From: DASPKO01 sp035628055
Lineage (GTDB): Bacteria > Planctomycetota > Phycisphaerae > Phycisphaerales > UBA1924
Length of the DNA stretch: 8,151 nt
NCBI GenBank assembly: GCA_035628055.1
Contig: DASPKO010000110.1
Span: 1 to 8,151, forward strand
Direction of reading: 5' to 3'
Below, piece by piece: positions 1-7,489 of the stretch (position 1 is its first letter; every line of letters starts with the position of its first letter). The notes under the pieces were generated by a model. That model was not told the DNA's origin. It worked only from the letters and a program-made list of their open reading frames with translations, and made no database searches. Position numbers and translations under genes: made by a program.

Positions 1-465
1 CTCGTGCTGGGCATCGCCCTGGCGGCCAGCCCGCTCGCCGCGGCCCTGGCGATCCGGCCTGGAGCGCTGGCGGACGCGCCGGCGCTGTGGTGGCTGGCGG
101 GCATGGTCACGCTCTGGGTGGCGGGCTTCGACGTGGTCTACGCGATGCAGGACATCGACTTTGATCGCGGGCGCGGGCTGCGGAGCATCCCAGCCCGCCT
201 GGGGGTCCGGGGCGCGGCCTGGGCGAGCCGGGCTTTGCACCTGGGCGCGGTGGGCTGTCTGCTGCTGGCCGGGCGCGCGGAGCCGCGCCTGGGGGCGCTG
301 TACTGGGTCGGCGTCGGCGGCGTCGTTGCGCTGCTCCTGGCGGAGCATGCGATCGTGGCGCTCCGCCGGCGCCCGGGGCTCGAGGCGGTCTACTTCACCC
401 TCAATGGCGTGGTGAGCTGCGTGCTGGGCACCGCGGGCGTGCTGGACGTAGTCCTGGCGGGCTAG
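1..465 (+). CDS. UbiA-family prenyltransferase, MqnP-like (3' part only)
   Basis: This is the C-terminal part of an integral-membrane aromatic prenyltransferase; the start and the first Asp-rich motif lie before the window. Visible is the second Asp-rich motif, FDVVYAMQDIDFDR (bases 127-171), followed by GLRSIPARLG. In the family this motif binds the Mg-diphosphate of the prenyl donor. The wording YA-QD-x-FDR followed by SIPAR-G resembles the menaquinone-branch enzymes (MqnP, or 4-hydroxybenzoate polyprenyltransferase-like) more than heme O or chlorophyll synthases; that subfamily choice is inference. About four further hydrophobic stretches lie along the fragment: one right at the start, one around bases 85-130, one around 240-350 (probably two helices) and one at the C-terminus. 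The fragment ends in TAG at 463-465, the normal end of a roughly 290-residue family. It converges on msrBA with a 7-base gap. The family is secure; the exact substrate is not. Confidence 0.88.
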   Translation, partial: LVLGIALAASPLAAALAIRPGALADAPALWWLAGMVTLWVAGFDVVYAMQDIDFDRGRGLRSIPARLGVRGAAWASRALHLGAVGCLLLAGRAEPRLGALYWVGVGGVVALLLAEHAIVALRRRPGLEAVYFTLNGVVSCVLGTAGVLDVVLAG

Positions 466-473
466 GCGCGCCT
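464..473. repeat. 10-base palindrome between two converging stop codons
   Basis: AGGCGCGCCT is a perfect palindrome that fills the gap between the TAG of the prenyltransferase (463-465) and the TGA of msrBA (473-475 read on the minus strand). It touches both stop codons. There is no T-run on either side, so it is not a standard intrinsic terminator. In such GC-rich DNA a palindrome of this length can occur by chance. Confidence 0.4.
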
Positions 474-1582
474 CACCGCTCCGGCAGGGGGCAGCTCCCC
501 CCGTGCTTCGCGTGGTAGTCCTGGTGGTAGTCCTCCGCCAGATAGAAGGTCCCGGCCTGCTCGGCCGGCAGGACCTGCGTGACGATCCGGCGATCCTTGA
601 AGCGTGGCGAGCTCTCCTGCTGGCGCTTGATGAAGTCCTGGGCCGCCCGGAGCTGCGCGGGCCCGACCGCGAAGATCGCCGAGCGGTACTGGTCGCCGAC
701 GTCCGGCCCCTGGCGGTTGAGCTGGGTGGGGTCGTGGATCCTGAAGAACCACTCGAGCAACTGCGCGTAGCTGACGCGCGCGGGGTCGTAGAGCACGCGC
801 ACGGTCTCGGCGTGCCCGGTGCCCTTCCCGCAGACCTCCTTGTAGGTCGGATTCGGCGTCCTCCCGCCCATGTAGCCGCTCGCGGCGTCGATGACGCCGG
901 GCACCTGCGCCAGGTGGTCCTCCACGCCCCAGAAGCACCCGCCCGCGAAGTACGCCGTCTCGGTCTTGACGGGGCGCGACGCCTCGGGGAGGGGCGCTGC
1001 GTCCTCGTGGAAGGTGAGCGAGGCGGAGTTCAGGCAGTAGCGGAGGCCGGTGGGCGTCCCGGGAGCGTCGTCGAAGACGTGCCCCAGATGCCCGTCGCAG
1101 CGGGCGCAGAGGATCTCGGTGCGCGCCATGCCGTGGCTGCTGTCGCGCTGCGTGCGGACATGCGCGGGATCGAAGGGGCGGAAGAAGCTGGGCCACCCGG
1201 TGCCCGAGTCGAACTTGCTGTCCGAGGCAAAGAGCGGGAGCCCGCACAGGCGGCACAGGTAGACGCCCTGCTTCTTGTTGTCGACGAGGTTGCCGCAGAA
1301 GGCCGGCTCGGTCCCCTTGCGGAGGAGCACGCGGGCTTCCTCCTCGCTCAGGCCGCGGGCCAGCTCCTTGATGCGGTCCTGGCTCAGCGGGGTGATGTCG
1401 TACCCCGAGGCGGAGTAACGGAACGGCACTGGGGCGGGGTGGATGGGCGGCGTGGTGGCGGTGCTCATGGTGTTCTTGCCCGGGGTGGTCGGCGGGGATG
1501 TGGCCGGCTGGGAGAAGAAAACGGCGAGCGCGACCGTGGGCAGGATCAACACCGCCGCGATCGAGCGCCAGAACGTGCTCAT
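473..1582 (-). CDS. msrBA: Methionine sulfoxide reductase MsrB-MsrA fusion, probably exported
   Basis: This 369-residue protein reduces both epimers of methionine sulfoxide. Residues 1-23 form a signal or anchor: Arg6, then a hydrophobic stretch, with a possible AxA cleavage site at 18-20. That places the enzyme in the periplasm or at the membrane surface. The MsrB domain spans about 53-193: two zinc-binding CxxC pairs (C110/C113 and C159/C162), SGTGWPSF (126-133), GHLGHVF and the catalytic Cys183 in RYCLNSASL. The usual resolving Cys in the GCGWPSF position is Thr128 here. Cys96 in AFCGN matches the alternative resolving position known from some MsrBs. The MsrA domain spans about 207-360, with catalytic Cys216 in GCFWG, GHAE (257-260), DQYRS (297-301) and Cys364 near the end as a possible resolving residue. 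No thioredoxin domain is fused, so an external electron donor is needed. The ATG at 1580-1582 has GGAG seven bases upstream. An internal ATG at residue 39 lacks a good ribosome site. The gene follows ligC by 40 bases and may be co-transcribed with it. Confidence 0.95.
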   Translation of the reverse strand: MSTFWRSIAAVLILPTVALAVFFSQPATSPPTTPGKNTMSTATTPPIHPAPVPFRYSASGYDITPLSQDRIKELARGLSEEEARVLLRKGTEPAFCGNLVDNKKQGVYLCRLCGLPLFASDSKFDSGTGWPSFFRPFDPAHVRTQRDSSHGMARTEILCARCDGHLGHVFDDAPGTPTGLRYCLNSASLTFHEDAAPLPEASRPVKTETAYFAGGCFWGVEDHLAQVPGVIDAASGYMGGRTPNPTYKEVCGKGTGHAETVRVLYDPARVSYAQLLEWFFRIHDPTQLNRQGPDVGDQYRSAIFAVGPAQLRAAQDFIKRQQESSPRFKDRRIVTQVLPAEQAGTFYLAEDYHQDYHAKHGGSCPLPER

Positions 1583-1595
1583 GCAGGTGCTCCGC

Positions 1596-1616
1596 GGGCG
1601 GCAAAGGCTGCCGCCC
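1596..1616. other. Hairpin between ligC stop and msrBA ribosome site
   Basis: GGGCGGCA (1596-1603) and TGCCGCCC (1609-1616) form a perfect 8-base-pair stem with a 5-base loop. In transcript terms (minus strand) it lies 6 bases after the ligC TAG and just before the GGAG of msrBA. No U-run follows, so it is not a classical terminator. It could act as an RNA stability element or a partial attenuator between two cistrons; that role is inference. Confidence 0.5.
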
Positions 1617-1622
1617 CCAACT

Positions 1623-2732
1623 CTACGGGGGCACGCCGGGCCCCGGTCGCGCGGACAGGCCGGGCTCGGGCCTGTCGCGGCGGTCGAGCATCGCCAGGGC
1701 TCCGCTGCCGGCGGGCCGGACCTGCTCGAAGGTGCACTGCGAGGGGCCCTTGTCAGGACGCCAGCGGAGGAGACGGGTGCCGTGCCGGAACCGCCCGCCG
1801 CTGAAGTGGTCGTACTCGACCTCGACGACCAGCACGGGGGGCACGGCCTCCCACTCGCCGGTCCGCTCGGTGGACCACCGGCTCGGCCCGCCCGGCGCCC
1901 CGCCGGAGAACCCGGCCGGGGTCCTGGGCCCCGCGCGGTCGCGGAGCTTTTCGAGCCGGGCCGTCAGCTCCGGCCGCGACTCCCGGGCGAGCGCCGAGGT
2001 GAAACCGACGTGGTGCAGGAGGCCCGCCTGGTCGTAGAGCCCGAGCAGCAACGACCCCACCACGCGCTTGGCTGTGGCGTAGCGGAAGCCCCCCACCACG
2101 CAGTCGGCGGTGCGCAGATGCTTGATCTTCTGCATCCCCGTGCGCAGGCCGGCCTGGTACGCCAGGTCCAGGCGCTTGGCGATCACCCCGTCGAGCCCGG
2201 CGTGCCGGTCGGTGAACCAGCGCCTGGCGACCCCGTGCGCGCGCGTCGCGGGCGAGAGGGCAATGCGCTCGGCGGCGGGAAAACACCGGGCCGCGAAGGC
2301 CTCGAGCCTCCGGCGCCGCTCAGCGAGCGGCGCGTCCAGCAGCACGGTGCCGCGCTCGGTCTGGAGAAGGTCGAAGACGACGTACCAGGCCGGATGGGCG
2401 GCGGCCAGCTTGCGCACGCGGCTCTCCGCCGGGTGCAGGCGGAGTTGCAGCTCCTCGAACGAGAGGGCGCTCCCGACGGGCACGACCAGCTCGCCGTCGA
2501 GCACGAAGCGCTTGGCCGGGAGCCGCGCGAGGTCCTCGACGACCTCGGGGAAGTACCGCGCCAGCGGCCTGCCGGACTTGGACTGGAGCACGACCTGGTC
2601 TTGCTCGCGATACGCCAGGCAACGGAAGCCGTCCCACTTGGGCTCGTACTGCCACTCGGGCCCGGCGGGGATCTCGGCGACGGAGAGGGCCTCCATGGGG
2701 GGCAGGGACGGATCGATGCGGGCGGCGACCAC
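1623..2732 (-). CDS. ligC: ATP-dependent DNA ligase, LigC type
   Basis: This 369-residue enzyme seals DNA nicks through an enzyme-AMP intermediate. All nucleotidyltransferase motifs are visible: motif I EPKWDGFR with the adenylated Lys32; SKSG at 51-54 with Arg55 next; motif III DGEL at 79-82; motif IIIa WYVVFDLL at 116-123; motif IV GLDGVIAKR at 179-187; and motif V KIKH at 202-205, continuing into RTADCVVGGFR. The OB-fold domain follows, with VVEVEYDH and RHGTRLLRWRPDK (317-328) at motif VI. RTADCVV, an Asp in place of Glu in motif IV, and the ending RWRPDK-CTFEQV match the mycobacterial LigC branch. There is no LigD polymerase or nuclease domain, and no Ku gene is in view. Residues 339-369 are a Gly/Pro/Arg-rich tail of unclear role. 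The start is GTG, supported by a strong ribosome site, and the length is near the family's usual 350 or so. It lies upstream of msrBA on the same strand and diverges from the unknown gene at 2877. The role is probably repair; replication is normally done by the NAD-dependent LigA. Confidence 0.93.
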   Translation of the reverse strand: MVAARIDPSLPPMEALSVAEIPAGPEWQYEPKWDGFRCLAYREQDQVVLQSKSGRPLARYFPEVVEDLARLPAKRFVLDGELVVPVGSALSFEELQLRLHPAESRVRKLAAAHPAWYVVFDLLQTERGTVLLDAPLAERRRRLEAFAARCFPAAERIALSPATRAHGVARRWFTDRHAGLDGVIAKRLDLAYQAGLRTGMQKIKHLRTADCVVGGFRYATAKRVVGSLLLGLYDQAGLLHHVGFTSALARESRPELTARLEKLRDRAGPRTPAGFSGGAPGGPSRWSTERTGEWEAVPPVLVVEVEYDHFSGGRFRHGTRLLRWRPDKGPSQCTFEQVRPAGSGALAMLDRRDRPEPGLSARPGPGVPP

Positions 2733-2738
2733 GGCGTG

Positions 2739-2745
2739 ACCTCCC
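2739..2745 (-). promoter_or_regulatory. Ribosome binding site fixing the GTG start of ligC
   Basis: Read on the minus strand, the bases are GGGAGGT, six bases ahead of the GTG at 2730-2732. This is the best anti-Shine-Dalgarno match near the gene. It supports GTG as the start, and there is no in-frame ATG nearby. Confidence 0.75.
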
Positions 2746-2778
2746 GGGTCCGCGGGCGCACTTGGCGACGCCCGACCC
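2746..2778. repeat. Interrupted inverted repeat in the ligC / unknown-gene divergent region
   Basis: GGGT (2746-2749) plus CGGGCG (2753-2758) are mirrored by CGCCCG (2769-2774) plus ACCC (2775-2778). The loop is 10 bases and there is a 3-base bulge (2750-2752). The dyad sits within the 144 bases (2733-2876) between the two divergent genes, right next to the ligC ribosome site. It could be an operator or a 5' leader hairpin of ligC. I see no convincing sigma-70 type -35/-10 pair on either strand in this gap. Confidence 0.4.
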
Positions 2779-2876
2779 TGTTTCGTACCCCGGGCGCGGG
2801 CCGCCGGCCGTCGGGAGTCGCCGGTAATGGCCCGCGGGGGGCGAGAGGTGACCGGGGCGGGGCGTTAGAGTTCCGG

Positions 2877-3725
2877 GTGAACCGGCCGGCGGAACGGGCC
2901 TTTCTCTCGATCGTCCAGTGGCCGGAGGGCTGGGATCAGGACCGGTGCGCCCGCGTGCTGGTCGAGTGCGCGGGCTTCGACGCGTACGGCGCCGGGCTGG
3001 CGGCGCGCCGGGGCACGCCCCAGGTCGCGGGCCTGGTCGACGTGGACCGGGCCGCGGGGATTCTCGAGCGGCTGAGCGGGGCCGGCGTCACCGCCTTTGC
3101 GCCGAGCGAATCGGAGCTTGGCGGGCTGGTCACGGTCGCGGTGAAAGACCTGCGGCGCGCGGAGGGCGCCCCGGAGGCGATGTACGTGGTCGAGCCGTGG
3201 CGCCGGCATGACGCGCTGGCCCTGAAGACCTCGGAGATCGCCCTGCTCGTCCGCGGGACCATCGACCGCCAGCGCCGGCGCAGCCGGGCCGACACCAGCG
3301 AGCCGGGTCTGGCGGGCGCGGGGGCGGTGATGATCGCGGGCGCGGCGGGGGCGATGGCGTACGCGGCCGCGGGGGCCGGGTCCGTGACCACCACCTCGGG
3401 GCGTGGGACGGAGGTGCTGGACATCTTCACGCGCGAGGGGCTCCGCCTGCGGATCGACGGCGACAAGTTCGGGTTCGGCGTGCTGGGGCGCGAGCGCGCC
3501 CTGACGGACCGCGAGAACACGGACCGCCTGGCGCTGCGCCTGGCCCGGGAAGCCCCGCGGGCGCTGCTCGACATGGGGTTCGGCAACTTCCGCTGCCCCC
3601 CGCACCTGCTCCGCACCACGGGGCGCTCCGGCGGGACGGAGACCGTGCGCGTCACCGACGAGACCCCGATCTTCGAGTTCTACTCGGCCTGGGCGTGGCT
3701 GATGCACCGGCGCTGGATCGCGTGA
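2877..3725 (+). CDS. Unrecognised 282-residue protein with central Ala/Gly-rich hydrophobic segment
   Basis: I do not recognise this family. The chosen start is GTG at 2877, with only a weak AGAG six bases upstream; the next in-frame GTG (2955) would remove the first predicted strand. Residues 8-76 read as an alpha/beta lobe: a strand at FLSIVQW, helices with a Cys-rich CARVLVECAGF stretch, and a strand ending in AFAPSESE. The spacing is vaguely like ClpS or the ribosomal L7/L12 C-terminal fold, which is a guess from pattern only. Residues 81-125 continue as VTVAVKDL and AMYVVEPWRR, followed by a helix. An Arg-rich patch (131-138) precedes a Gly/Ala hydrophobic stretch at about 145-168, possibly one membrane helix or a glycine-zipper. 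A second lobe (178-282) contains LDIFTREGLRLRIDGDKFGF and ends in FEFYSAWAWLMHRRWIA. Its codon use looks like that of its neighbours. It diverges from ligC and converges on the pseudopilin with a 16-base gap, so it is probably a single-gene transcript. Confidence 0.82.
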   Translation: MNRPAERAFLSIVQWPEGWDQDRCARVLVECAGFDAYGAGLAARRGTPQVAGLVDVDRAAGILERLSGAGVTAFAPSESELGGLVTVAVKDLRRAEGAPEAMYVVEPWRRHDALALKTSEIALLVRGTIDRQRRRSRADTSEPGLAGAGAVMIAGAAGAMAYAAAGAGSVTTTSGRGTEVLDIFTREGLRLRIDGDKFGFGVLGRERALTDRENTDRLALRLAREAPRALLDMGFGNFRCPPHLLRTTGRSGGTETVRVTDETPIFEFYSAWAWLMHRRWIA

Positions 3726-3741
3726 GGGCCGGCGCGGCGCG

Positions 3742-4590
3742 TCAGGGCACGCCGTTGGGCCGGTAGTGCCCGTCGTCCCAGCGGGCCAGCGTGGTGATCA
3801 CGCTCGACTTGATGAAGGCGGCGTGCCCGTCGAGGAAGACGCCGTTGGCCCCGCTCCCGTGGCGCTTGGGGGCGATGCGCTGGGAGTACTCGGGGGTGTT
3901 GTTCCCGCCCGTGACGCTGCTGGCGTGGTGCATGTCATAGGCGACCGCGACCCGGTGGTTGCTCGTCGGGGGCGCGTACCAGAAGGAGGAGTGCACGCCC
4001 GCGGCGTCGTCGGCAAAGCAGGAGAGGTACAGGCAGTCGTAGGGCCGCGGGTACTTGTACATCGCGGTCGGCTTCTTGGCGTACGCGTTGACCAGCCCGG
4101 GACCGCGGAAGGAGATGCCGTTGTTCACGTAGTGGATCTCGTGCTTGTCCTTGAGGCGCGCGGGGTCCTTGTAATACTCGGCGAGCTTGTAGAGATCGCC
4201 GAGCCCCCCGGAGGGGTCGAGGTTGGGCGGTTCCCAATGGGCGCGCTCGTCCAGCAGCGGACGGAGCACGTAGGCCCACGGCGGGTTGTAGGGCGACGAG
4301 GGGACGGGCGGGGTTTCGCTGAACCCGCTCTCGCGCGGGATCACTTCCTTGTGCAACTCGGCGTAATGCTGCAGCACGATGCCGATCTGCCGTTGATTCG
4401 ACAGGCACTCGACGGCCCAGGCGGACTTGCGCGCGCCCGAGAGGGCGGGGAGGAGCAGACCGACCAGGATGGCGATCACGGCGACGACGACGAGCAGCTC
4501 GATGAGCGTGAAGCCCCCGCGGCCCGCTTCGCCGGGGCCCACCCCGCCACCCTCCCCCGTCATCGCGCCCGGTCGAGATCGTGATCGCAT
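3742..4590 (-). CDS. Prepilin-type pseudopilin with C-terminal H-X9-DG motif
   Basis: This 282-residue protein is a type II secretion / type IV pilus-like pseudopilin. A 26-residue Gly-rich leader ends in GRGG. The prepilin peptidase site then precedes Phe27 and FTLIELLVVVAVIAIL, with the conserved Glu at mature position 5 (Glu31) and a hydrophobic helix to about residue 50. The globular part ends in RHGSGANGVFLDGHAAF: His244, nine residues, then Asp254-Gly255. This is the H-X9-DG signature of the large planctomycete pseudopilin family (overlapping DUF1559-type proteins). The product is expected to be inserted in the inner membrane and processed by a prepilin peptidase; its partners are unknown. 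The ATG at 4590 is preferred because GAGGT lies 11 bases upstream; the ATGs at 4608 and 4563 have no ribosome site. No other secretion gene is nearby, so it appears to be an isolated copy. It converges on the unknown gene and diverges from pckA. Confidence 0.92.
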   Translation of the reverse strand: MRSRSRPGAMTGEGGGVGPGEAGRGGFTLIELLVVVAVIAILVGLLLPALSGARKSAWAVECLSNQRQIGIVLQHYAELHKEVIPRESGFSETPPVPSSPYNPPWAYVLRPLLDERAHWEPPNLDPSGGLGDLYKLAEYYKDPARLKDKHEIHYVNNGISFRGPGLVNAYAKKPTAMYKYPRPYDCLYLSCFADDAAGVHSSFWYAPPTSNHRVAVAYDMHHASSVTGGNNTPEYSQRIAPKRHGSGANGVFLDGHAAFIKSSVITTLARWDDGHYRPNGVP

Positions 4591-4631
4591 GGGGCAAGCG
4601 TACCTCATCGGGGCGGCCGGCCAAGGGCTTT

Positions 4632-4665
4632 GCCACCCGGACCGGCCGCGCCCGGCTCGGGTGGC
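4632..4665. repeat. Inverted repeat upstream of pckA and the pseudopilin
   Basis: GCCACCCG (4632-4639) is mirrored by CGGGTGGC (4658-4665), an 8-base-pair perfect stem around an 18-base loop. The loop contains most of the first copy of the direct repeat at 4644-4655. It lies about 40 bases upstream of the pseudopilin start and 235 bases upstream of pckA. No U-run follows. Confidence 0.4.
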
Positions 4666-4684
4666 TCGGGCTGGCCGCGCCCGG
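4644..4684. repeat. Paired 12-base direct repeats with inner octamer repeats
   Basis: GGCCGCGCCCGG occurs exactly at 4644-4655 and 4673-4684, 29 bases apart start to start. Between and overlapping them, GGCTCGGG occurs twice (4654-4661 and 4663-4670), 9 bases apart. The cluster could be a set of regulator-binding sites for the divergent promoters or a small local duplication. Low-complexity G/C sequence makes chance repeats more likely than usual. Confidence 0.5.
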
Positions 4685-4889
4685 GGGGCGCGCCGAGCGG
4701 AATTCCACCCCACCCGGGGCCTATCGTGACCGCCCTCCCGATACGCGCCGGGCCCGGGCGGCCCGCGCGCCGGCCGAGGCCGCCGCCTCCGACCCCCCGA
4801 CGGACGGCTCGAAGCGGACGCCCTCGGCTCTGCCCGGACTCCTTCCTGCGAGACGACCTTCGACGAACCGACTCCGACGACCCGATCAC

Positions 4890-4893
4890 GAGG
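4890..4893 (+). promoter_or_regulatory. Ribosome binding site of pckA
   Basis: GAGG lies seven bases ahead of the ATG at 4901, normal spacing for a Shine-Dalgarno site. It supports this ATG as the start of the carboxykinase. Confidence 0.7.
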
Positions 4894-4900
4894 ACCCGAC

Positions 4901-6496
<1,596 letters not shown>

Positions 6497-6561
6497 GTTC
6501 GCGCTCCCGAGACGAGTGGGGTGAGGTGCGAGGACGGCGGGCGGCCGGCAGGACGGAGACG

Positions 6562-7482
6562 ATGAGACCCGGACGACGCCCGAGCTTCGCCGACGACTTC
6601 CGGCGGTTCTTCTTCCGCGGGCTGGGCGTGCTGCTGCCCTCGCTGCTCACGCTCTGGATCCTGGTCCAGGCGTATTTCTTTCTCGAGGCCCGCGTGGCCG
6701 AGCCCATCAATCGCGGCGTGCGCGCCGCGGTCGTGTGGGCGACGCCGCGCATGCTCCCCCGGTCGGTGCACCCGGCGTGGATGGTGGTGAGCGCGGAGGA
6801 GCTGCAGCAGTTCCGTACCGCCCTCGAGACCGGCGGCGACCCCGGCTCGCGGGCCCTGACACGGCTGCCCGACCGCGAGCTCGCCGCCGAGCTGCGCCGC
6901 CAGGAGCTGGAGCGCCTGTGGAACTCCAACGCGGCGCTGCGGCTGCTGGGGCTGGTGGTCGCGATCGTGCTGATCTATCTGGCGGGCCGCTTCCTGGGCA
7001 GCCTGATCGGCCGCCAGGTCTACCAGCGGCTCGAGCGCTTCATCGCGCGCATCCCGGTCTTCAAGCAGGTCTATCCGCACGTGAAGCAGCTCGTGGACCT
7101 GGTGCTCGGCGAGCGCTCCATGGCCTTCAAGCGCGTGGTGCTGGTCGAGTACCCCCGGCGCGGGATCTGGTCGCTGGGCTTCGTCACCGGGGGCGGGCTC
7201 CGGGGGACGGACGCGGCCGCGGGCGGCGAGGTCGTCACCGTCTTCGTGCCCTCGACGCCCACCCCCTTCACCGGCTTCACGATCTCGGTCCCCGCCGCCG
7301 ACGCCCTGGAGGTGGCGATCTCGATCGACGAGGCCATCCGCTTCATCCTCACCGGGGGCGTGCTGACGCCGAGCAACGTGCTTCCCCCCGGCGCGGCCGA
7401 GGCGGCCCCGGCGGGGGCGGCGGCGCCGGAGCAAACCGCGTCACTTCCCACCGGTGCGCCCCCCCCGGAGGGCCTACGCTGA
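6562..7482 (+). CDS. DUF502-family membrane protein with enlarged inter-helix region
   Basis: This 306-residue inner-membrane protein of unknown function has two helices. Residues 19-41 form the first (RGLGVLLPSLLTLWILVQAYFF region) and about 126-148 the second (LRLLGLVVAIVLIYLAGRF). The second half carries the family hallmarks: RIPVFKQVYPHVKQLVDLVLG (163-183), FKRVVLVEYPRRGIWSLGFVTG (189-210), VTVFVPSTPTPFTGFTISVP (225-244) and IDEAIRFILTGGVLTP (255-270). Between the helices are some 80 residues, mostly charged and helical (about 77-120). Typical DUF502 proteins have a much shorter link there. An Ala/Pro-rich tail follows residue 276. I chose the ATG at 6562, preceded by GGACGGAG; GTG at 6526 would add 12 residues without a better ribosome site. 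Bacterial DUF502 proteins have no settled biochemical role; plant relatives include the LAZ1/COV-type membrane proteins, COV being the better match. It lies between pckA and hpf on the same strand. Confidence 0.9.
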   Translation: MRPGRRPSFADDFRRFFFRGLGVLLPSLLTLWILVQAYFFLEARVAEPINRGVRAAVVWATPRMLPRSVHPAWMVVSAEELQQFRTALETGGDPGSRALTRLPDRELAAELRRQELERLWNSNAALRLLGLVVAIVLIYLAGRFLGSLIGRQVYQRLERFIARIPVFKQVYPHVKQLVDLVLGERSMAFKRVVLVEYPRRGIWSLGFVTGGGLRGTDAAAGGEVVTVFVPSTPTPFTGFTISVPAADALEVAISIDEAIRFILTGGVLTPSNVLPPGAAEAAPAGAAAPEQTASLPTGAPPPEGLR

Positions 7483-7489
7483 CCCTCGC

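Larger units (their letters stand above)
4591..4900. other. Divergent intergenic region between the pseudopilin and pckA
   Basis: This is the longest non-coding stretch of the window, 310 bases, and must carry the promoters of both divergent genes. It contains a 12-base direct repeat, an 8-base-pair inverted repeat and a 5' leader just before pckA in which CGA recurs about ten times in some 55 bases (4848-4900). The 7-base unit GACCCGA occurs twice there, at 4879-4885 and 4893-4899. I cannot pick a confident -35/-10 pair on either strand. Open frames through this stretch have no family resemblance and are probably high-GC artefacts. Confidence 0.6.

Noticed and set aside
503..1804. A 433-codon plus-strand frame opposite msrBA
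   Set aside because: The composition is Arg/Ala/Gly-rich without recognisable domains, and the msrBA reading is unmistakable on the other strand.
2762..2789. A TTGGCG hexamer with a nearby TTCGTA as a promoter for the unknown gene
   Set aside because: The spacing (14 bases) is too short and the -10 match is poor, so it is not reported as a promoter.
1443..2876. A long plus-strand open frame running unbroken into the unknown gene and opposite msrBA and ligC
   Set aside because: It is antisense to two genes with all catalytic motifs and shows no family resemblance. High GC removes stop codons from the opposite strand. Only the part from GTG 2877 on is credible.
6526..6561. GTG at 6526 as an alternative start for the DUF502 protein
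   Set aside because: It adds 12 Arg/Gly-rich residues and has no better ribosome site than ATG 6562. It is kept only as a possibility.
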